Below are positions 25,169-35,113 of a stretch of DNA of 64,000 nt, piece by piece. Source of the DNA: Victivallales bacterium. Lineage in GTDB: Bacteria; Verrucomicrobiota; Lentisphaeria; Oligosphaerales; Oligosphaeraceae. Within the stretch, counting starts at the first letter, position 1; every line of letters starts with the position of its first letter. The DNA is taken from assembly GCA_017535315.1 (NCBI GenBank), contig JAFXUD010000040.1:1-64000 (forward strand), written 5' to 3'. The notes beneath the pieces were generated by a model. The model was given only the letters and a program-made list of their open reading frames with translations. It searched no databases and was not told the origin of the DNA. Both the position numbers and the translations under genes were made by a program.

Positions 25169-26395
25169 TTACTTCCTGAAGACAGCGGCGATGGAGCCAA
25201 CCATGCGTGAGCCTGCACGGGAAAGGGCATCGAAGTTGATACAACGCGCCAGAAGGCTTTTTTTCAGGTCTATCGCCTTGACGGGACAGAACTCATGGCA
25301 GCAATAGCATCGGATGCAGGTGCCGTCATTGACCTTCGGGCCACCTTCCGCCAGCGGCGTAATTGCAGGCGGAGAAACGGGGCAGCCCCGTTCGCATCGG
25401 CGGCATTTGATGCAGATTTTCGGATTGATGCGCGGCGCTGGCGCAACCTGACGCCGAATCCAGCGGAGGACAAACCTCGGCAGTGGCAGAATCCGCATGA
25501 TGTTCAGAGGGGCACGCACCAGGTCGAAGTCCCTGATTCGAAGCTCATCCAGCGGAGGCCCTGCCAGTTCAATCCTCTCCAGTTCCACCGTCCCATAGCC
25601 GCCGCGCTGTGCGGCTAATGAAACAGGAACCTGCGGAAGCGTCAATCCAATGATGGTAAAGGCAATCGTATCCAGCGCGCTCAGGTCGGAACTCGCCATA
25701 AGGAGGCCTATCTTGCGTGGAGTTCCGCCGCTGGGGCCTGGCCCCTCCATCCCAACGACTGCATCCATTATGGCCAGAGTTGGAGCTGCGGTGCGGTTGA
25801 TGTCAATCATAAAATCGGCAAGACGGTCACGGTTCTGGAAGCGGAAATGGAATTTCCCCTTCGCAGCACCAGGAATCAGGCCGTATTGGTTTTTCAGCGC
25901 ACCCGTGTAGGCCATCTGGCAATGGGTCTTCAACTTCGGCAGCGTGATAAGGAGATCCATCTCCTTCAGATGTTTCGTCAGTTCAATACGCTTCAGGATG
26001 CGGTTCTCAGGGTTTTCAAACACCGCTGTCTCCTCAAACACGACGAACTGCGCACCCTCCTCCTGCGCCACATCCAGCAAACCAGAGGCCTTTGCCGCCG
26101 TGAGCGTTCCCCCCACGCCAGGGCCGTCGCCCAAAAAACAGATACCCCCAGCCACCTTCACCTGACGAATGACCGCCCTAACCAGCGCAGGATGCGTGGT
26201 GACCGCCATTTCAGGCGCGGACGGCGCCACCAAATTCGGCTTCAAAAGTACCTTCTGCCCTGGTTTGACAAACGCCCCCATGCCGCCCAGTGGAGCCAAA
26301 ACCAGCTCCAAAGCCCTGTCAACCTCCTCCTGCGGAGTGTAGTCTGGCAACCGCACTGCGGAAACCAATGCCTTTTTTTCCTCGTCTTTCATCAC
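25169..26395 (-). CDS. DUF362 protein with two 4Fe-4S ferredoxin motifs
   Basis: 408 residues. The N-terminal part is DUF362 (KVLLKPNLV, LPKLKTHCQM, NQYGLIPG). The C-terminus has two ferredoxin motifs: CIKCRRCERGCP and CIRCYCCHEFCP. Family members are redox proteins of unknown role, some of them linked to metabolism of reduced compounds. It starts 5 bp after a membrane protein gene, so the two likely form one transcript. The nearby cysteine desulfurase homologue could supply sulfur for its clusters, though this link is only suggested by position. Confidence 0.9.
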   Translation of the reverse strand: MMKDEEKKALVSAVRLPDYTPQEEVDRALELVLAPLGGMGAFVKPGQKVLLKPNLVAPSAPEMAVTTHPALVRAVIRQVKVAGGICFLGDGPGVGGTLTAAKASGLLDVAQEEGAQFVVFEETAVFENPENRILKRIELTKHLKEMDLLITLPKLKTHCQMAYTGALKNQYGLIPGAAKGKFHFRFQNRDRLADFMIDINRTAAPTLAIMDAVVGMEGPGPSGGTPRKIGLLMASSDLSALDTIAFTIIGLTLPQVPVSLAAQRGGYGTVELERIELAGPPLDELRIRDFDLVRAPLNIMRILPLPRFVLRWIRRQVAPAPRINPKICIKCRRCERGCPVSPPAITPLAEGGPKVNDGTCIRCYCCHEFCPVKAIDLKKSLLARCINFDALSRAGSRMVGSIAAVFRK

Positions 26396-26400
26396 ACTGC

Positions 26401-27033
26401 TCAGACCTTTTCAGACGAGGGACCGCCCTGCATCTTGCGCGGAATAAAACTGATGACAAGGGTTGCCACCAGATAACATATCAGAAACCCCAGTGCATAC
26501 CCCGCGTGCTGCGAGGTCATGAAGCGCGTCAATCCTTCAGGCATTCTCGGCGAAAGCCACGGGGAAAGCAACGGTTCCAGACAAATCGCCCCAAGAAAGC
26601 CCGCTCCCACGCACAGCAAAAAGACAATCAGCCTCAATATCATCTTCGTGATACGAATACCAAAATAAAGGACCAGCAAGGAGCCGATGGCCAAGGCAAG
26701 GTATTTCCACCAGTCCTTCTGCCAATTGAATCCCTCCTCCGAAAACTCCAGTTCTTTGAAGATTTTATTCGTACCGCTCTCCGCCGTGAATGCAGACTGC
26801 TCACCCTCCGTGACAACAGCCTCACCAGCAGCAGTCGTCTCCTGCGCGGGTGTCACCGTTTCTTGAACAGGCGCAGTCCCCATCCCCACGACACCGCTCT
26901 GCGCCTGAATATTCTGCTGTCCCGCCTTCTGTGGTGCCAAACGCGGCATCACCGCCACCAGGAACGCAGCAATTGCAACGCCCAGCCCGATGCTGCGCTT
27001 CAATGAAAACAAACTGCCGATGATGTTGAACAT
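26401..27033 (-). CDS. Unrecognised membrane protein
   Basis: 210 residues. There is one helix near the start (GLGVAIAAFLVAVMP), a Gln/Thr/Glu-rich soluble stretch (about 33-105), and three to four helices in the second half, including YLALAIGSLLVLYFGIRI and GYALGFLICYLVATLVI. I see no catalytic motif. The soluble stretch could be periplasmic. It overlaps no other gene but is followed after 5 bp by DUF362, so it could be its membrane partner. Confidence 0.75.
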   Translation of the reverse strand: MFNIIGSLFSLKRSIGLGVAIAAFLVAVMPRLAPQKAGQQNIQAQSGVVGMGTAPVQETVTPAQETTAAGEAVVTEGEQSAFTAESGTNKIFKELEFSEEGFNWQKDWWKYLALAIGSLLVLYFGIRITKMILRLIVFLLCVGAGFLGAICLEPLLSPWLSPRMPEGLTRFMTSQHAGYALGFLICYLVATLVISFIPRKMQGGPSSEKV

Positions 27034-27094
27034 TCTATATGCCTAAAATGATTTATCTAGCTCACTCTGTATGTAATTCCCGAAAAAATCCTCA

Positions 27095-27122
27095 AGTCCC
27101 GCGTCCAACGTCCCGCGTCTTG
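27095..27122. repeat. Degenerate heptamer tandem repeat
   Basis: Four 7-bp units, AGTCCCG CGTCCAA CGTCCCG CGTCTTG, follow the same heptamer theme as the array at 43254-43302. It lies between the membrane protein start and the cysteine desulfurase stop. Confidence 0.7.
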
Positions 27123-27139
27123 CTTCCAAGGAGAACCAA

Positions 27140-28282
27140 CTAGAAATCCGTCAATGTCTTGTCAAGCATCTGGAAGAAGAGCTGCAGTTCATCGGAGGTG
27201 TTCTGGATGTCGAAGCTGATGCGGATGGCCTCCTTGGCCTCCTGCTCAGAAAAACCCATCGCCCGCATGGAGGTGCTGCCTTTTCCATGCTCCGCAGAGC
27301 AGGCGGAGGAGGAGGCAACCAAAATGCCGTGCTCTTCCGCAAGAATCCGCGAAACCACCGCCCCTTCGAACCCAGGCAAATGTAACAGGTGAATCGCGCC
27401 ATCGGGAGGCGTCTCACCCACTTTCACCGCCTTCCATTTGCGTACAAGGCCTTCCAGCAACTCGTCGTAAAACCGATTCAGTTCCAACAGGCGGCTCTTG
27501 TATTCGGCAAGGTGGGAAACTGCATCCTCCGCTGCACGCACAAACATCTCAATGCCGCAGACATCCAGTGTCCCTGATCGCAGCCCTCCCTGCTGGCCAC
27601 CACCAAGTATTTCTGGACGCAGGCTATCCACCAATGACTTGCGCACCACCAGCGCACCGACAGAGGCGGGTCCGCCGATTTTACGCGATGAGAGCGCAAT
27701 GGCATCCAGATGCGCCTCGCGCCAGGGAATGTCACTTTTGCAGAAACTCTGCGCACAATCTAACAGCATCAATGTAGAAGGCCCCACAGCCGTGCGCAGA
27801 GCACACATATCCTGCTTCACCCCCGTCTCGTTGTTGACGTGGCTGATGGCCGCCATACGCCTCTTACCACTCTCACCCTCAAGCGAGGCAAAGGAGTGGC
27901 AACTGAGTAGCAGCTTCCCGTCGCGCTGCACCATGAACGGCATACGCGCCACAGAACGTTGCACCAAGGGGACCGTCAGCGACACATGGGCGGTGGGGTC
28001 GAAAAGCAGTTCGCCCTGCGCCAGCGTCGCCGCCAAATTCAAGGCCTCCGTGACACCACTTGTCCAAATCACCTCCGCCTCGCCATCAGGGATATGCAAG
28101 AGACGCAGAAGTCGTCGCGCAGCCTCCAGCGACACGCGCCTGGAACGTTCCGCATAGCAGGTACCACCATGCGGATTGATGCTGCATACGGGCAACAACT
28201 CCGCATACCATTCGGCCAGTCGCGGAAGCGGACGCGCCGCAGCCGCGCTATCAAAGAATATGCGTGGCTCTTGATACCTCAT
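27140..28282 (-). CDS. Cysteine desulfurase-family protein (NifS-like)
   Basis: 380 residues of PLP fold-type I. ISHVNNETGVKQD, the LLDCAQS segment, and SSRKIGGPASVGAL with K201 as the PLP lysine are as expected, except that the His before the Lys (usual S-x-H-K) is Arg. SSSACSAEHGKGS near the end holds C328, the expected sulfur-carrying cysteine. This supports real desulfurase activity, which supplies sulfur for Fe-S clusters or thio-modification. The ATG at 28282 overlaps the stop of the ThuA gene (ATGA), showing translational coupling. Confidence 0.88.
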   Translation of the reverse strand: MRYQEPRIFFDSAAAARPLPRLAEWYAELLPVCSINPHGGTCYAERSRRVSLEAARRLLRLLHIPDGEAEVIWTSGVTEALNLAATLAQGELLFDPTAHVSLTVPLVQRSVARMPFMVQRDGKLLLSCHSFASLEGESGKRRMAAISHVNNETGVKQDMCALRTAVGPSTLMLLDCAQSFCKSDIPWREAHLDAIALSSRKIGGPASVGALVVRKSLVDSLRPEILGGGQQGGLRSGTLDVCGIEMFVRAAEDAVSHLAEYKSRLLELNRFYDELLEGLVRKWKAVKVGETPPDGAIHLLHLPGFEGAVVSRILAEEHGILVASSSACSAEHGKGSTSMRAMGFSEQEAKEAIRISFDIQNTSDELQLFFQMLDKTLTDF

Positions 28283-29055
28283 TTATGAAGGCTGGATGTA
28301 TCGATGTCCTTGTTGGGGTCCTTGGAGTAAACAGTCTCGTCTGGCTCGGGCAGCTGTGTCTTGCGGGGCGGGATGATCTGAATGGGGGCCGCCCAGCGGA
28401 TGGCGTTGCCAATGACCTTCAGCACATTTTCATCATGATAGATGGGGTAGGTCTCGTGGCCAGGCGAGAAATAGAAGATTTTGCCGTTGTCGCGGAAGAA
28501 TGTCACGCCAGAGCGGAAGACGTTGCCCCCCTCGAACCAGGAGAGGAAAATGATTTTCCCGTCATCGGGTATTTCGAAACGCTCGCCGTACATCTCGGAG
28601 TGCGGCAGCGTAAAGGTTTCGGGAACCCCCTGCGTAATCGGATGGTTCGGCGCCACAACCCACAAGCGCTCCTTCTCACCAACCTCGCGCCAATGCAGAG
28701 TGCAACTAGTCCCCATCATCCGCCTAAATATCTTGGAAACATGGCCAGAATGCAAGACTATGAGACCCATCCCCGCCAAAACACGCGCCTGGATGCGGTC
28801 AACCAGCTCGTTCTCAACCTTCGCATGAGCACAGTGCCCCCACCAAAGCAGGACATCTGTGTCGTTCAAGAGACTGTCAGGCAGTCCCTGTTCAGGTTCG
28901 TCCAAGGAGGCAATCCGTATCTCCAAGTCATCTGCCGCCAGCTTTTCCTTCAGCAGGGCATGAATGCCATTGGGGTAGATGGCACGAATGCGGTCGCCCG
29001 CCGCACCTTCCTGCCGTTCATGCACATATTCATTCCAAATCGTTACTTTTATCAT
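28279..29055 (-). CDS. ThuA-domain protein
   Basis: 258 residues. VTIWNEYVHE at the start, LLWWGHCAHAKV, GMGLIVLHSGH and YFSPGHETYP follow the ThuA (trehalose utilisation) fold, a GATase-like flavodoxin-type fold. Members occur in sugar catabolic operons; the true chemical role is unknown. There is no signal peptide, so it is cytoplasmic. A SD sequence (AAGGAGAAAG) precedes ATG 29055. It leads a small operon with the cysteine desulfurase homologue. Confidence 0.85.
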   Translation of the reverse strand: MIKVTIWNEYVHERQEGAAGDRIRAIYPNGIHALLKEKLAADDLEIRIASLDEPEQGLPDSLLNDTDVLLWWGHCAHAKVENELVDRIQARVLAGMGLIVLHSGHVSKIFRRMMGTSCTLHWREVGEKERLWVVAPNHPITQGVPETFTLPHSEMYGERFEIPDDGKIIFLSWFEGGNVFRSGVTFFRDNGKIFYFSPGHETYPIYHDENVLKVIGNAIRWAAPIQIIPPRKTQLPEPDETVYSKDPNKDIDTSSLHK

Positions 29056-29147
29056 TGCTTTCTCCTTTTTTATGCCGCAAAGGACGGGTGGCCTCTCCCC
29101 CGCGCCCCCTGCGGCGGTAGTTCTGTTCGCCGCACTTTAGTGTGGCG

Positions 29148-30875
29148 TTACAGGTTCTCCAAGTCGAGCATGCAGACGCGAGTGACCTCAGATTCCGTCG
29201 TCATATGTTGCGCTACCTTGAGGTCACCGTCTTCGCGCAGGGTTCTCATGCCATGACGGCGGGCGATGGCGGTCAGCTCAGTGGTGTCCTTATGGGCGTT
29301 GATGGCGGCACGTAGCTCGTCGTTTATCTGCATCAGTTCAAAGATGGCAATTCGCCCGCGATATCCGCTGCCCATGCAGTTGCGGCATCTGCGACCAGGC
29401 TCCTCAACAGATTTACCCGTGCCGCCGCACTTCGGGCAGATGCGCCGCACCAGTCGTTGCGACACAATGCCCAGAAGCGACGAAGAGATAAGAAAGCCCT
29501 CTACCCCCATCTCGACCAGTCGCGTCACCGCGCCTGCGGCATCATTGGTATGCAGGGTGCTCAGCACCAGGTGACCCGTTAAGGCGGCGTGAATGGCAAT
29601 TTCCGCTGTTTCACGATCGCGGATTTCACCCACGAGAATCACATCGGGGTCCTGTCGGACAATGGCACGCAACCCGCTGGCAAAGGTCAACCCTATCTGT
29701 GCCTTCACGTGGATTTGAGTCAGCCCTTCCATCTGGTATTCCACAGGATCTTCGATGGTGATGATTTTGCGGAAATCGGCATTCAGCACTGCCATGATGC
29801 AGTACAGTGTCGTTGTTTTGCCGCTGCCAGTGGGCCCCACCACGAGAATCATGCCGTGGGGCATGTTGAACATGGATTCAAGAGCCGCGCGGTTGTCGGG
29901 AAGCAGCCCGACTTTGTCCAGGTCGAAGATGGCGGAATCCTTTTGGAGCAGACGCAAGACAATGCTTTCGCCGTGCATGCAGGGAACCGTGGAGACACGC
30001 ACGTCAATGGGAGTGGCTCCCGCCAGTTCAATGCGTCCGTCCTGCGGTAAGCGTCGTTCGGCGATGTTCATTCCCGCCAGCAGCTTGATACGGGAAGCAA
30101 TGGCGGCATACTGGCTTTTCGGCGGACGCATCACCGTCTGCAAAAGGCCATCGATGCGGAAACGGATAAGCACCTCGGTCTCGGCTGGCTCCACGTGAAT
30201 ATCGGAGGCAAACATCTCCTGCGCGCGGTTAAAGATGTCGTTGACAAGGCGAACGATGGGGGCTTCCCTAGCCAGATCGCGCAACGCCTGTTCGCTGTCG
30301 CTGTCCTTGCCGTTTTCACTGTCGGCACCCGCATTGTCGTAGAGGCTGGAGATGTAGCGTTCGATATAGGCGCGGCGCGCCAGCACGAAGCGTGCATCTT
30401 GGAAGAACATGTTCTTCCACAACATGGCAATCCGTCCCGCATCATACGGGTTTGCAACCGCTAGAACTGCTTTCTCGCTGTCCCATACCAGCGGCAGACA
30501 ATTATTGGAGGATAGGAAATCGTATGTCAACTCAGGAAAAACCAGTATTTCACCTGGTTCTTCCTCGTCCAGAATCTCAATGCCCGACGCGTTAGCATAA
30601 ATCTCCAAAAGTCGTTTTTCATCCAATTTGTTCGATGTGACGAGAGCCCAGTCTCCGTCAGCAGTTCCCACATTGCCAAGTTCATCAGCCTCAGTCTTCA
30701 GCAGTTCCCCAAGGTCGCTACGTACCTGGTCCGCCATCTTAGAGGCGGAGACCACAGGAAGAGTTCCGCGTTTTCCAGGGGCAAAAGCAGGCGTGTTGCC
30801 ATCGGGTACAGCACTGTTTTCAAATGACGGTGCACCATTTGCTACAGCCTCGTTGTTTCTGTTGTCGTCTGCCAT
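29148..30875 (-). CDS. gspE: Type II secretion ATPase GspE
   Basis: About 575 residues. A GspE N-domain precedes the AAA core, with Walker A GPTGSGKTTTLY, the Asp box, Walker B-type GEIRDRETAEIA, and the CPKC-x13-CRNC zinc motif of GspE. It is a hexameric inner-membrane ATPase that drives pseudopilus assembly. The ATG at 30875 has GAGG nine bases upstream; ATG at 30884 or TTG at 30890 are possible too. It ends the T2SS operon; no gspF follows. Confidence 0.95.
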   Translation of the reverse strand: MADDNRNNEAVANGAPSFENSAVPDGNTPAFAPGKRGTLPVVSASKMADQVRSDLGELLKTEADELGNVGTADGDWALVTSNKLDEKRLLEIYANASGIEILDEEEPGEILVFPELTYDFLSSNNCLPLVWDSEKAVLAVANPYDAGRIAMLWKNMFFQDARFVLARRAYIERYISSLYDNAGADSENGKDSDSEQALRDLAREAPIVRLVNDIFNRAQEMFASDIHVEPAETEVLIRFRIDGLLQTVMRPPKSQYAAIASRIKLLAGMNIAERRLPQDGRIELAGATPIDVRVSTVPCMHGESIVLRLLQKDSAIFDLDKVGLLPDNRAALESMFNMPHGMILVVGPTGSGKTTTLYCIMAVLNADFRKIITIEDPVEYQMEGLTQIHVKAQIGLTFASGLRAIVRQDPDVILVGEIRDRETAEIAIHAALTGHLVLSTLHTNDAAGAVTRLVEMGVEGFLISSSLLGIVSQRLVRRICPKCGGTGKSVEEPGRRCRNCMGSGYRGRIAIFELMQINDELRAAINAHKDTTELTAIARRHGMRTLREDGDLKVAQHMTTESEVTRVCMLDLENL

Positions 30876-30886
30876 ATCCGCCATCC

Positions 30887-33178
30887 TCAATAGAGGTTTT
30901 CGTCTCTGTTCGCCTTTTCGATTTCCTCCAGGGATGCCCTGTATCGACGAACCAGCTCCTCCTGCGGGCTCTTGTTGTCAATCACGTTGACGGTCAAAAG
31001 CACCAGCAGCTCCGTACGGGTTGCGCTGTCCTTGTTCAGGCGGAACAACTTGCCAATCCACGGGATGTCCTTCAGCAGGGGAATGCCTGAATTGGAATCA
31101 CTGTTCTCGGTCTGGATCATGCCGCCCATCAACAGCGTGGAATTGTCGGGCACTACCATTTCCGTGGACATCGTTTTGTTCACGATGGTGGGTGGAATGT
31201 TGATGTTGGTGACCTCCTCCGCCGAGGAGACCTCCTGGGAGATGACGAGGCGCACGTCGTTCCCCGCCGTGATGTACGGTGTCACCTTCATGATGACACC
31301 CGTATCGACGTATTCGTAGTTGCTCCTCATGCTGTCCGTGTTGCTGGAATAGGTGGTGGATTCAGTGGGAATGGCCACTTTTTTGCCGACGCTTATCTGC
31401 GCCTCCGCCCCGCTGACCGCCAGCATGTGCGGTTCCGACAGGATTTTCGTGTTGCCCTCGCCTGCAACCGCCTTGACTGCGGCAATCGGATCAGAGTTGG
31501 AATTCTTGAACAGGATGCCGATGCCCGCGCTGGTCATAAAATCAGCAACCTCACTTCCAATGTCCAAATTTCCGATGGGATTGAAAAGCATGTCAAATTG
31601 GTTTTGGTCCTTGCTGCCCAGCAACTTGCTGATGGCATACGAAACACCATACTCCGTGGATTTGGTCAAGGCGATATCCGTGATGATGGCACGGATGGAA
31701 ACCTGGCGGGGAGGGACATCCTGCCGTTGTAGAAACGCCTGGATCATCTTCCAGGTACGGGAAGTGGTCTTAACCGTAAGACGGTTGCTCTCGTTGTCGG
31801 TATAGACGGTCACATCCGTGTCGAAGACCGTTGCATGGAGAGCTGGCACATTTTGGTTGGCGTTGTTGGTGCCTGTGCGATTCACAGTGTTCCTGTTCAC
31901 TGCGGTGCGGTTGTTGGTGGAGGTTGTGTTGTTGCGTGTCGTGTTTATGTTGGTTGTTGTGCCAGTTGTTGTGGAAGTGTTTCTGCTAGAGCTTGATGCC
32001 CTGGAGGAGGTACTGGAGGAACTGCTGGAAGGGCTGCTGGAAGTGGTCGTGTTGAAGAAGGCATCCAGGGAAGCACTTAGATTATCGACCGTGCTGTGGC
32101 GGACGTTGTAGAAGAAAATCTCCTCCTTGTCCATCATATCGGTCCTGTCCAAAATCTTCACCCAGGTCGCTACCTCGTCCAGCACGGCCTCCATGGAGGC
32201 GGAGACGACGATGGAACCAAGACGCGGTAAAGAAACCACCTTGACGGCACCGCCGCTGGGGCCTGTCGCCGCCGCAACAGGCATTCCAAGCACAGGAAGA
32301 AGGGCCAGCAACTCCGTCGCAACGGAGTCCGACTCCACCTCGCGACACTGGAAGCAGCGGACAGGCCATTCCGCCTCCCCCCTGGTGTCCAGATATTTGA
32401 TGAGTTCCTGGAGCTTCCTGCAGTTTTCTGGTGCCTCGACAATAAGCACCGTGTTGGAATCCGCCAGATCGGTGGCTGTGGCGCCATCGGTCATGAATGG
32501 CTTGAGAATATTAATGACATCCGCGCTCTTCTTGTAGTGAATCGGGATGAACAGGACCTCCACATTGGGCTGCGCCTCATGGTCGGCAAAAAGCCCGCGC
32601 TCACGCGGCATCTTGTCAAAGGGAAGGATGTTGATGAATCCATACGTCGGGGATGCATACGCGCCCGAAAGCCACAGGAGATGCTGCATGGTGCTCCATA
32701 CCTCCTTCGCCTTCATAGTGGTGCTGATGTTCACCGTCACCGCCCCCTTCACGCCTGGGTCAACCAGGTAGCTGAAATTCAATATTTCCTTTGATGCAAA
32801 GAGGCTGACCATCTCCGTTATCTGCGCATTGTCCAGATTGATTTCAAAAGTAACTTCTTCTTCAGGGTCCGTAATACCTTTGATGACGCCAATGGGGTAG
32901 TCGTTGACGCCGACTTCGGGGCGACTAGACGTGGTACGCGCAGGAATGGTGATTTTCCGTTCGCCCTCATTACGCTTGTCATCCTCTCCCAGATTCACCT
33001 TCTCAACGCCAAGTGGGGACTCGTCCAGCAATTCCGCTTTTGGGACTGCCAATTTTGTAAAGGGAAGCGGTTTTCTGACATTCGGGTCAGGCTGCTTCGC
33101 TGTCTGGCAGCTAGTCAATGCCAGCAACGACATCACCAACACCCCTCCCAATGCTCTTTTTCTGTCCTGATTTTTCAT
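30887..33178 (-). CDS. gspD: Type II secretion secretin GspD with a low-complexity insertion
   Basis: About 763 residues. A lipoprotein signal ends LLALTSC, so the mature protein is likely lipid-anchored through that Cys. N0-N3 domains are followed by the secretin domain (VDTGVIMKVTPYI, and the late VPLL-type motif IPLLKDIPWIGKLFRLN). Between them, about 70 residues are almost only S, T, N and R. It forms the outer-membrane pore of T2SS. The ATG at 33178 has AGGGA upstream; a longer frame to 33250 is less likely. The gene ends just before gspE. Confidence 0.95.
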   Translation of the reverse strand: MKNQDRKRALGGVLVMSLLALTSCQTAKQPDPNVRKPLPFTKLAVPKAELLDESPLGVEKVNLGEDDKRNEGERKITIPARTTSSRPEVGVNDYPIGVIKGITDPEEEVTFEINLDNAQITEMVSLFASKEILNFSYLVDPGVKGAVTVNISTTMKAKEVWSTMQHLLWLSGAYASPTYGFINILPFDKMPRERGLFADHEAQPNVEVLFIPIHYKKSADVINILKPFMTDGATATDLADSNTVLIVEAPENCRKLQELIKYLDTRGEAEWPVRCFQCREVESDSVATELLALLPVLGMPVAAATGPSGGAVKVVSLPRLGSIVVSASMEAVLDEVATWVKILDRTDMMDKEEIFFYNVRHSTVDNLSASLDAFFNTTTSSSPSSSSSSTSSRASSSSRNTSTTTGTTTNINTTRNNTTSTNNRTAVNRNTVNRTGTNNANQNVPALHATVFDTDVTVYTDNESNRLTVKTTSRTWKMIQAFLQRQDVPPRQVSIRAIITDIALTKSTEYGVSYAISKLLGSKDQNQFDMLFNPIGNLDIGSEVADFMTSAGIGILFKNSNSDPIAAVKAVAGEGNTKILSEPHMLAVSGAEAQISVGKKVAIPTESTTYSSNTDSMRSNYEYVDTGVIMKVTPYITAGNDVRLVISQEVSSAEEVTNINIPPTIVNKTMSTEMVVPDNSTLLMGGMIQTENSDSNSGIPLLKDIPWIGKLFRLNKDSATRTELLVLLTVNVIDNKSPQEELVRRYRASLEEIEKANRDENLY

Positions 33179-33256
33179 TTCTTTTTCCCTGAAATCATAT
33201 TGTTTTTTATGTATTTTCATTTGTACAGCCCCCAGAAAGGCGGCAATCAAGGTTCC

Positions 33257-34315
33257 TTAATCCACAAGCCGCTGGGGTACTGGTGACCCCCTACGAGACG
33301 CAGGATTCGTTCCTCCCGTTCCATTAGCATTTCCTGCCCCTCCAGGCACAGTAGGCGGCAACGGGGGCATCCCAGATGTGGGATTTTGCTGGACTGGCTG
33401 CATGATGCGCTGGGCTGGTTGCATCCCCTGCTGCATCCCTGGACGAATCCCATTAGGCGTAACGTTTTGACCTGGAAACCCTCTTTGAGGAGGGGTGTTG
33501 TTCGGCACATTGCCCTGGGGCTGAGCAGGAGTAGAAACGGGAGTCGCGGCAGGTGTTTCCGCTGGCTTCTCCACCGCTTTTTGCGCATATTTAGCCCGAA
33601 CAGCCATCTCCTCGTTCTTCACACGCTCACGTCGTATGGAGTTGTTGGTGTTCTTTTCATCAAGGATGAGTACTGTCTCCACACCGCCACGTTCAAGGAT
33701 GACCTTGTTCTCCTCCATGACGATGTCCTTGATGGTATAGCTCGTGGAGCCGATTTTATCCCCAATGCGATAGAGACTCTTGTTGGCCTTGCGGTTTTCT
33801 GGTTCCGTCTCGGCTGGCTTGTTCAGCGCAGGGCGTTCATTGCCACGCGGAGGAAAGCCCCCACCCATACCTGGTCCCCCTGGACGGCGATTCATCGGCA
33901 TATTCCTGTTGTTCTGTCGGTTCCTCGCATTGTTCTTCACCTCAAGGATGATGGCCACTGGCGCAGAGGCATCCTTCCGTCCTAAGCGTGCAATGCCAAC
34001 CAGTTCAAACTCACTGTTCACCTGCTCCTGGGAACCTGCATCGACAGCGTTTCCATCCGCCGTCGCCTCAACCTCTGTGCGATCGTCTTTAAACAGACTC
34101 TCCTTCCATAATGCATCCCAGTTGCGAACATCGTTCTTCTTTTTCGGCTCTGTTGCAATGACACTGCTCAATTCTGATGAGCGTCCTGTCGTGTTTGAGA
34201 TTTCAGGTTTGGTGTATTTCGGCAAAGGCGCACTCATCTTCTTCATTGCAGAATAGGAGAGCCCAACTGAAACCAGCAACACACTCAATAAAGCCATCCA
34301 CGTTGCTCCAGTCAT
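33257..34315 (-). CDS. gspC: GspC-like inner-membrane protein with disordered inserts
   Basis: 352 residues. One N-terminal helix (WMALLSVLLVSVGLSYSA) precedes an HR-type domain (FELVGIARL, then SLYRIGDKIG, SYTIKDIVMEENKVILERGG), as in GspC, which connects the inner-membrane platform to the secretin. The HR domain is interrupted by an N/R/P/G-rich insert (about 130-170), and the C-terminus (about 245-352) is a P/Q/N/G-rich tail instead of a PDZ domain. The gene overlaps gspM by 4 bp (ATGA). Confidence 0.75.
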   Translation of the reverse strand: MTGATWMALLSVLLVSVGLSYSAMKKMSAPLPKYTKPEISNTTGRSSELSSVIATEPKKKNDVRNWDALWKESLFKDDRTEVEATADGNAVDAGSQEQVNSEFELVGIARLGRKDASAPVAIILEVKNNARNRQNNRNMPMNRRPGGPGMGGGFPPRGNERPALNKPAETEPENRKANKSLYRIGDKIGSTSYTIKDIVMEENKVILERGGVETVLILDEKNTNNSIRRERVKNEEMAVRAKYAQKAVEKPAETPAATPVSTPAQPQGNVPNNTPPQRGFPGQNVTPNGIRPGMQQGMQPAQRIMQPVQQNPTSGMPPLPPTVPGGAGNANGTGGTNPASRRGSPVPQRLVD

Positions 34316-35079
34316 TTTCCAGCCCTCCTGTTTTCCTGTGCAGACGCACTGTCAGGCTTGCCTGACAGTGGAAGCGTTTTATTTTCCGTCGCCTTACCCC
34401 TGGCACCTGAACTGCTTCTGGTGCGATCATTACCCTTTGCCTGCTTTGTTCCCTTACCTGTTTCCTTTGATACATTCGCAGCAGAGGCAATCGCCTCACT
34501 ACTAAGAAGACGCATGGCATCTTCGGAAAGAACATACACCTTCAGACGGCAATTCGCCCGAATGCCCGTCGGCTTGTTGACATTATCAGGGTCAATCTTG
34601 CAAAGGCTCCAATGAAAACGGCGCGGATTCGCCTCAACCTCCTTCAAGAAACGCATGAACTCGCGCATCGTCACCCCGCGAATGTCTGCATGGACCTCAA
34701 CTTCCTGGACATATGAGGCATTCTGCACCTTATTCAGCTTCGCCTCACGGCTTTGTATGTTGATACCAGCCAGACGCACAATGTTGTTGAATTCATCCAG
34801 AACCTCCTGCTCCACCGCATTTCCAGGACGCTTACGCACCCACAAAGTGGATGCCTTGGCGCGGAGCCTCTGAAGCTCATTGCCCAGTTCACGGCGCACC
34901 ACTTGAGCGTTCTCCAAATCCCTTTGCCTGGAATCCAGACGTAGCATCTCATCCTGAATAGCGCTATTCGTCGGCAATTTCACAGAGGGCATATACTGGC
35001 GCACCAGCAATAGTCCTACAATCACCAATATTATCAGCAAAACCTTGGTTTTCGCTGTGCTGTTTGCATTCTTAGCCAT
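34312..35079 (-). CDS. gspM: GspM/PilO-like inner-membrane protein
   Basis: 255 residues. One N-terminal helix (VLLIILVIVGLLLVRQYM), a coiled-coil-like stretch (about 40-75), then a ferredoxin-like alpha/beta domain (FMRFLKEVEANPRRFHWSLCKI). This plan and its position after gspL fit GspM/PilO, which helps hold GspE and GspL at the inner membrane. Sequence similarity is weak, so the name rests mainly on operon order. A basic tail of about 45 residues ends the chain. Confidence 0.65.
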   Translation of the reverse strand: MAKNANSTAKTKVLLIILVIVGLLLVRQYMPSVKLPTNSAIQDEMLRLDSRQRDLENAQVVRRELGNELQRLRAKASTLWVRKRPGNAVEQEVLDEFNNIVRLAGINIQSREAKLNKVQNASYVQEVEVHADIRGVTMREFMRFLKEVEANPRRFHWSLCKIDPDNVNKPTGIRANCRLKVYVLSEDAMRLLSSEAIASAANVSKETGKGTKQAKGNDRTRSSSGARGKATENKTLPLSGKPDSASAQENRRAGK

Positions 35080-35113
35080 TTATCCAATTCCTGTAACGAT
35101 GCCTTCCAGAGCC

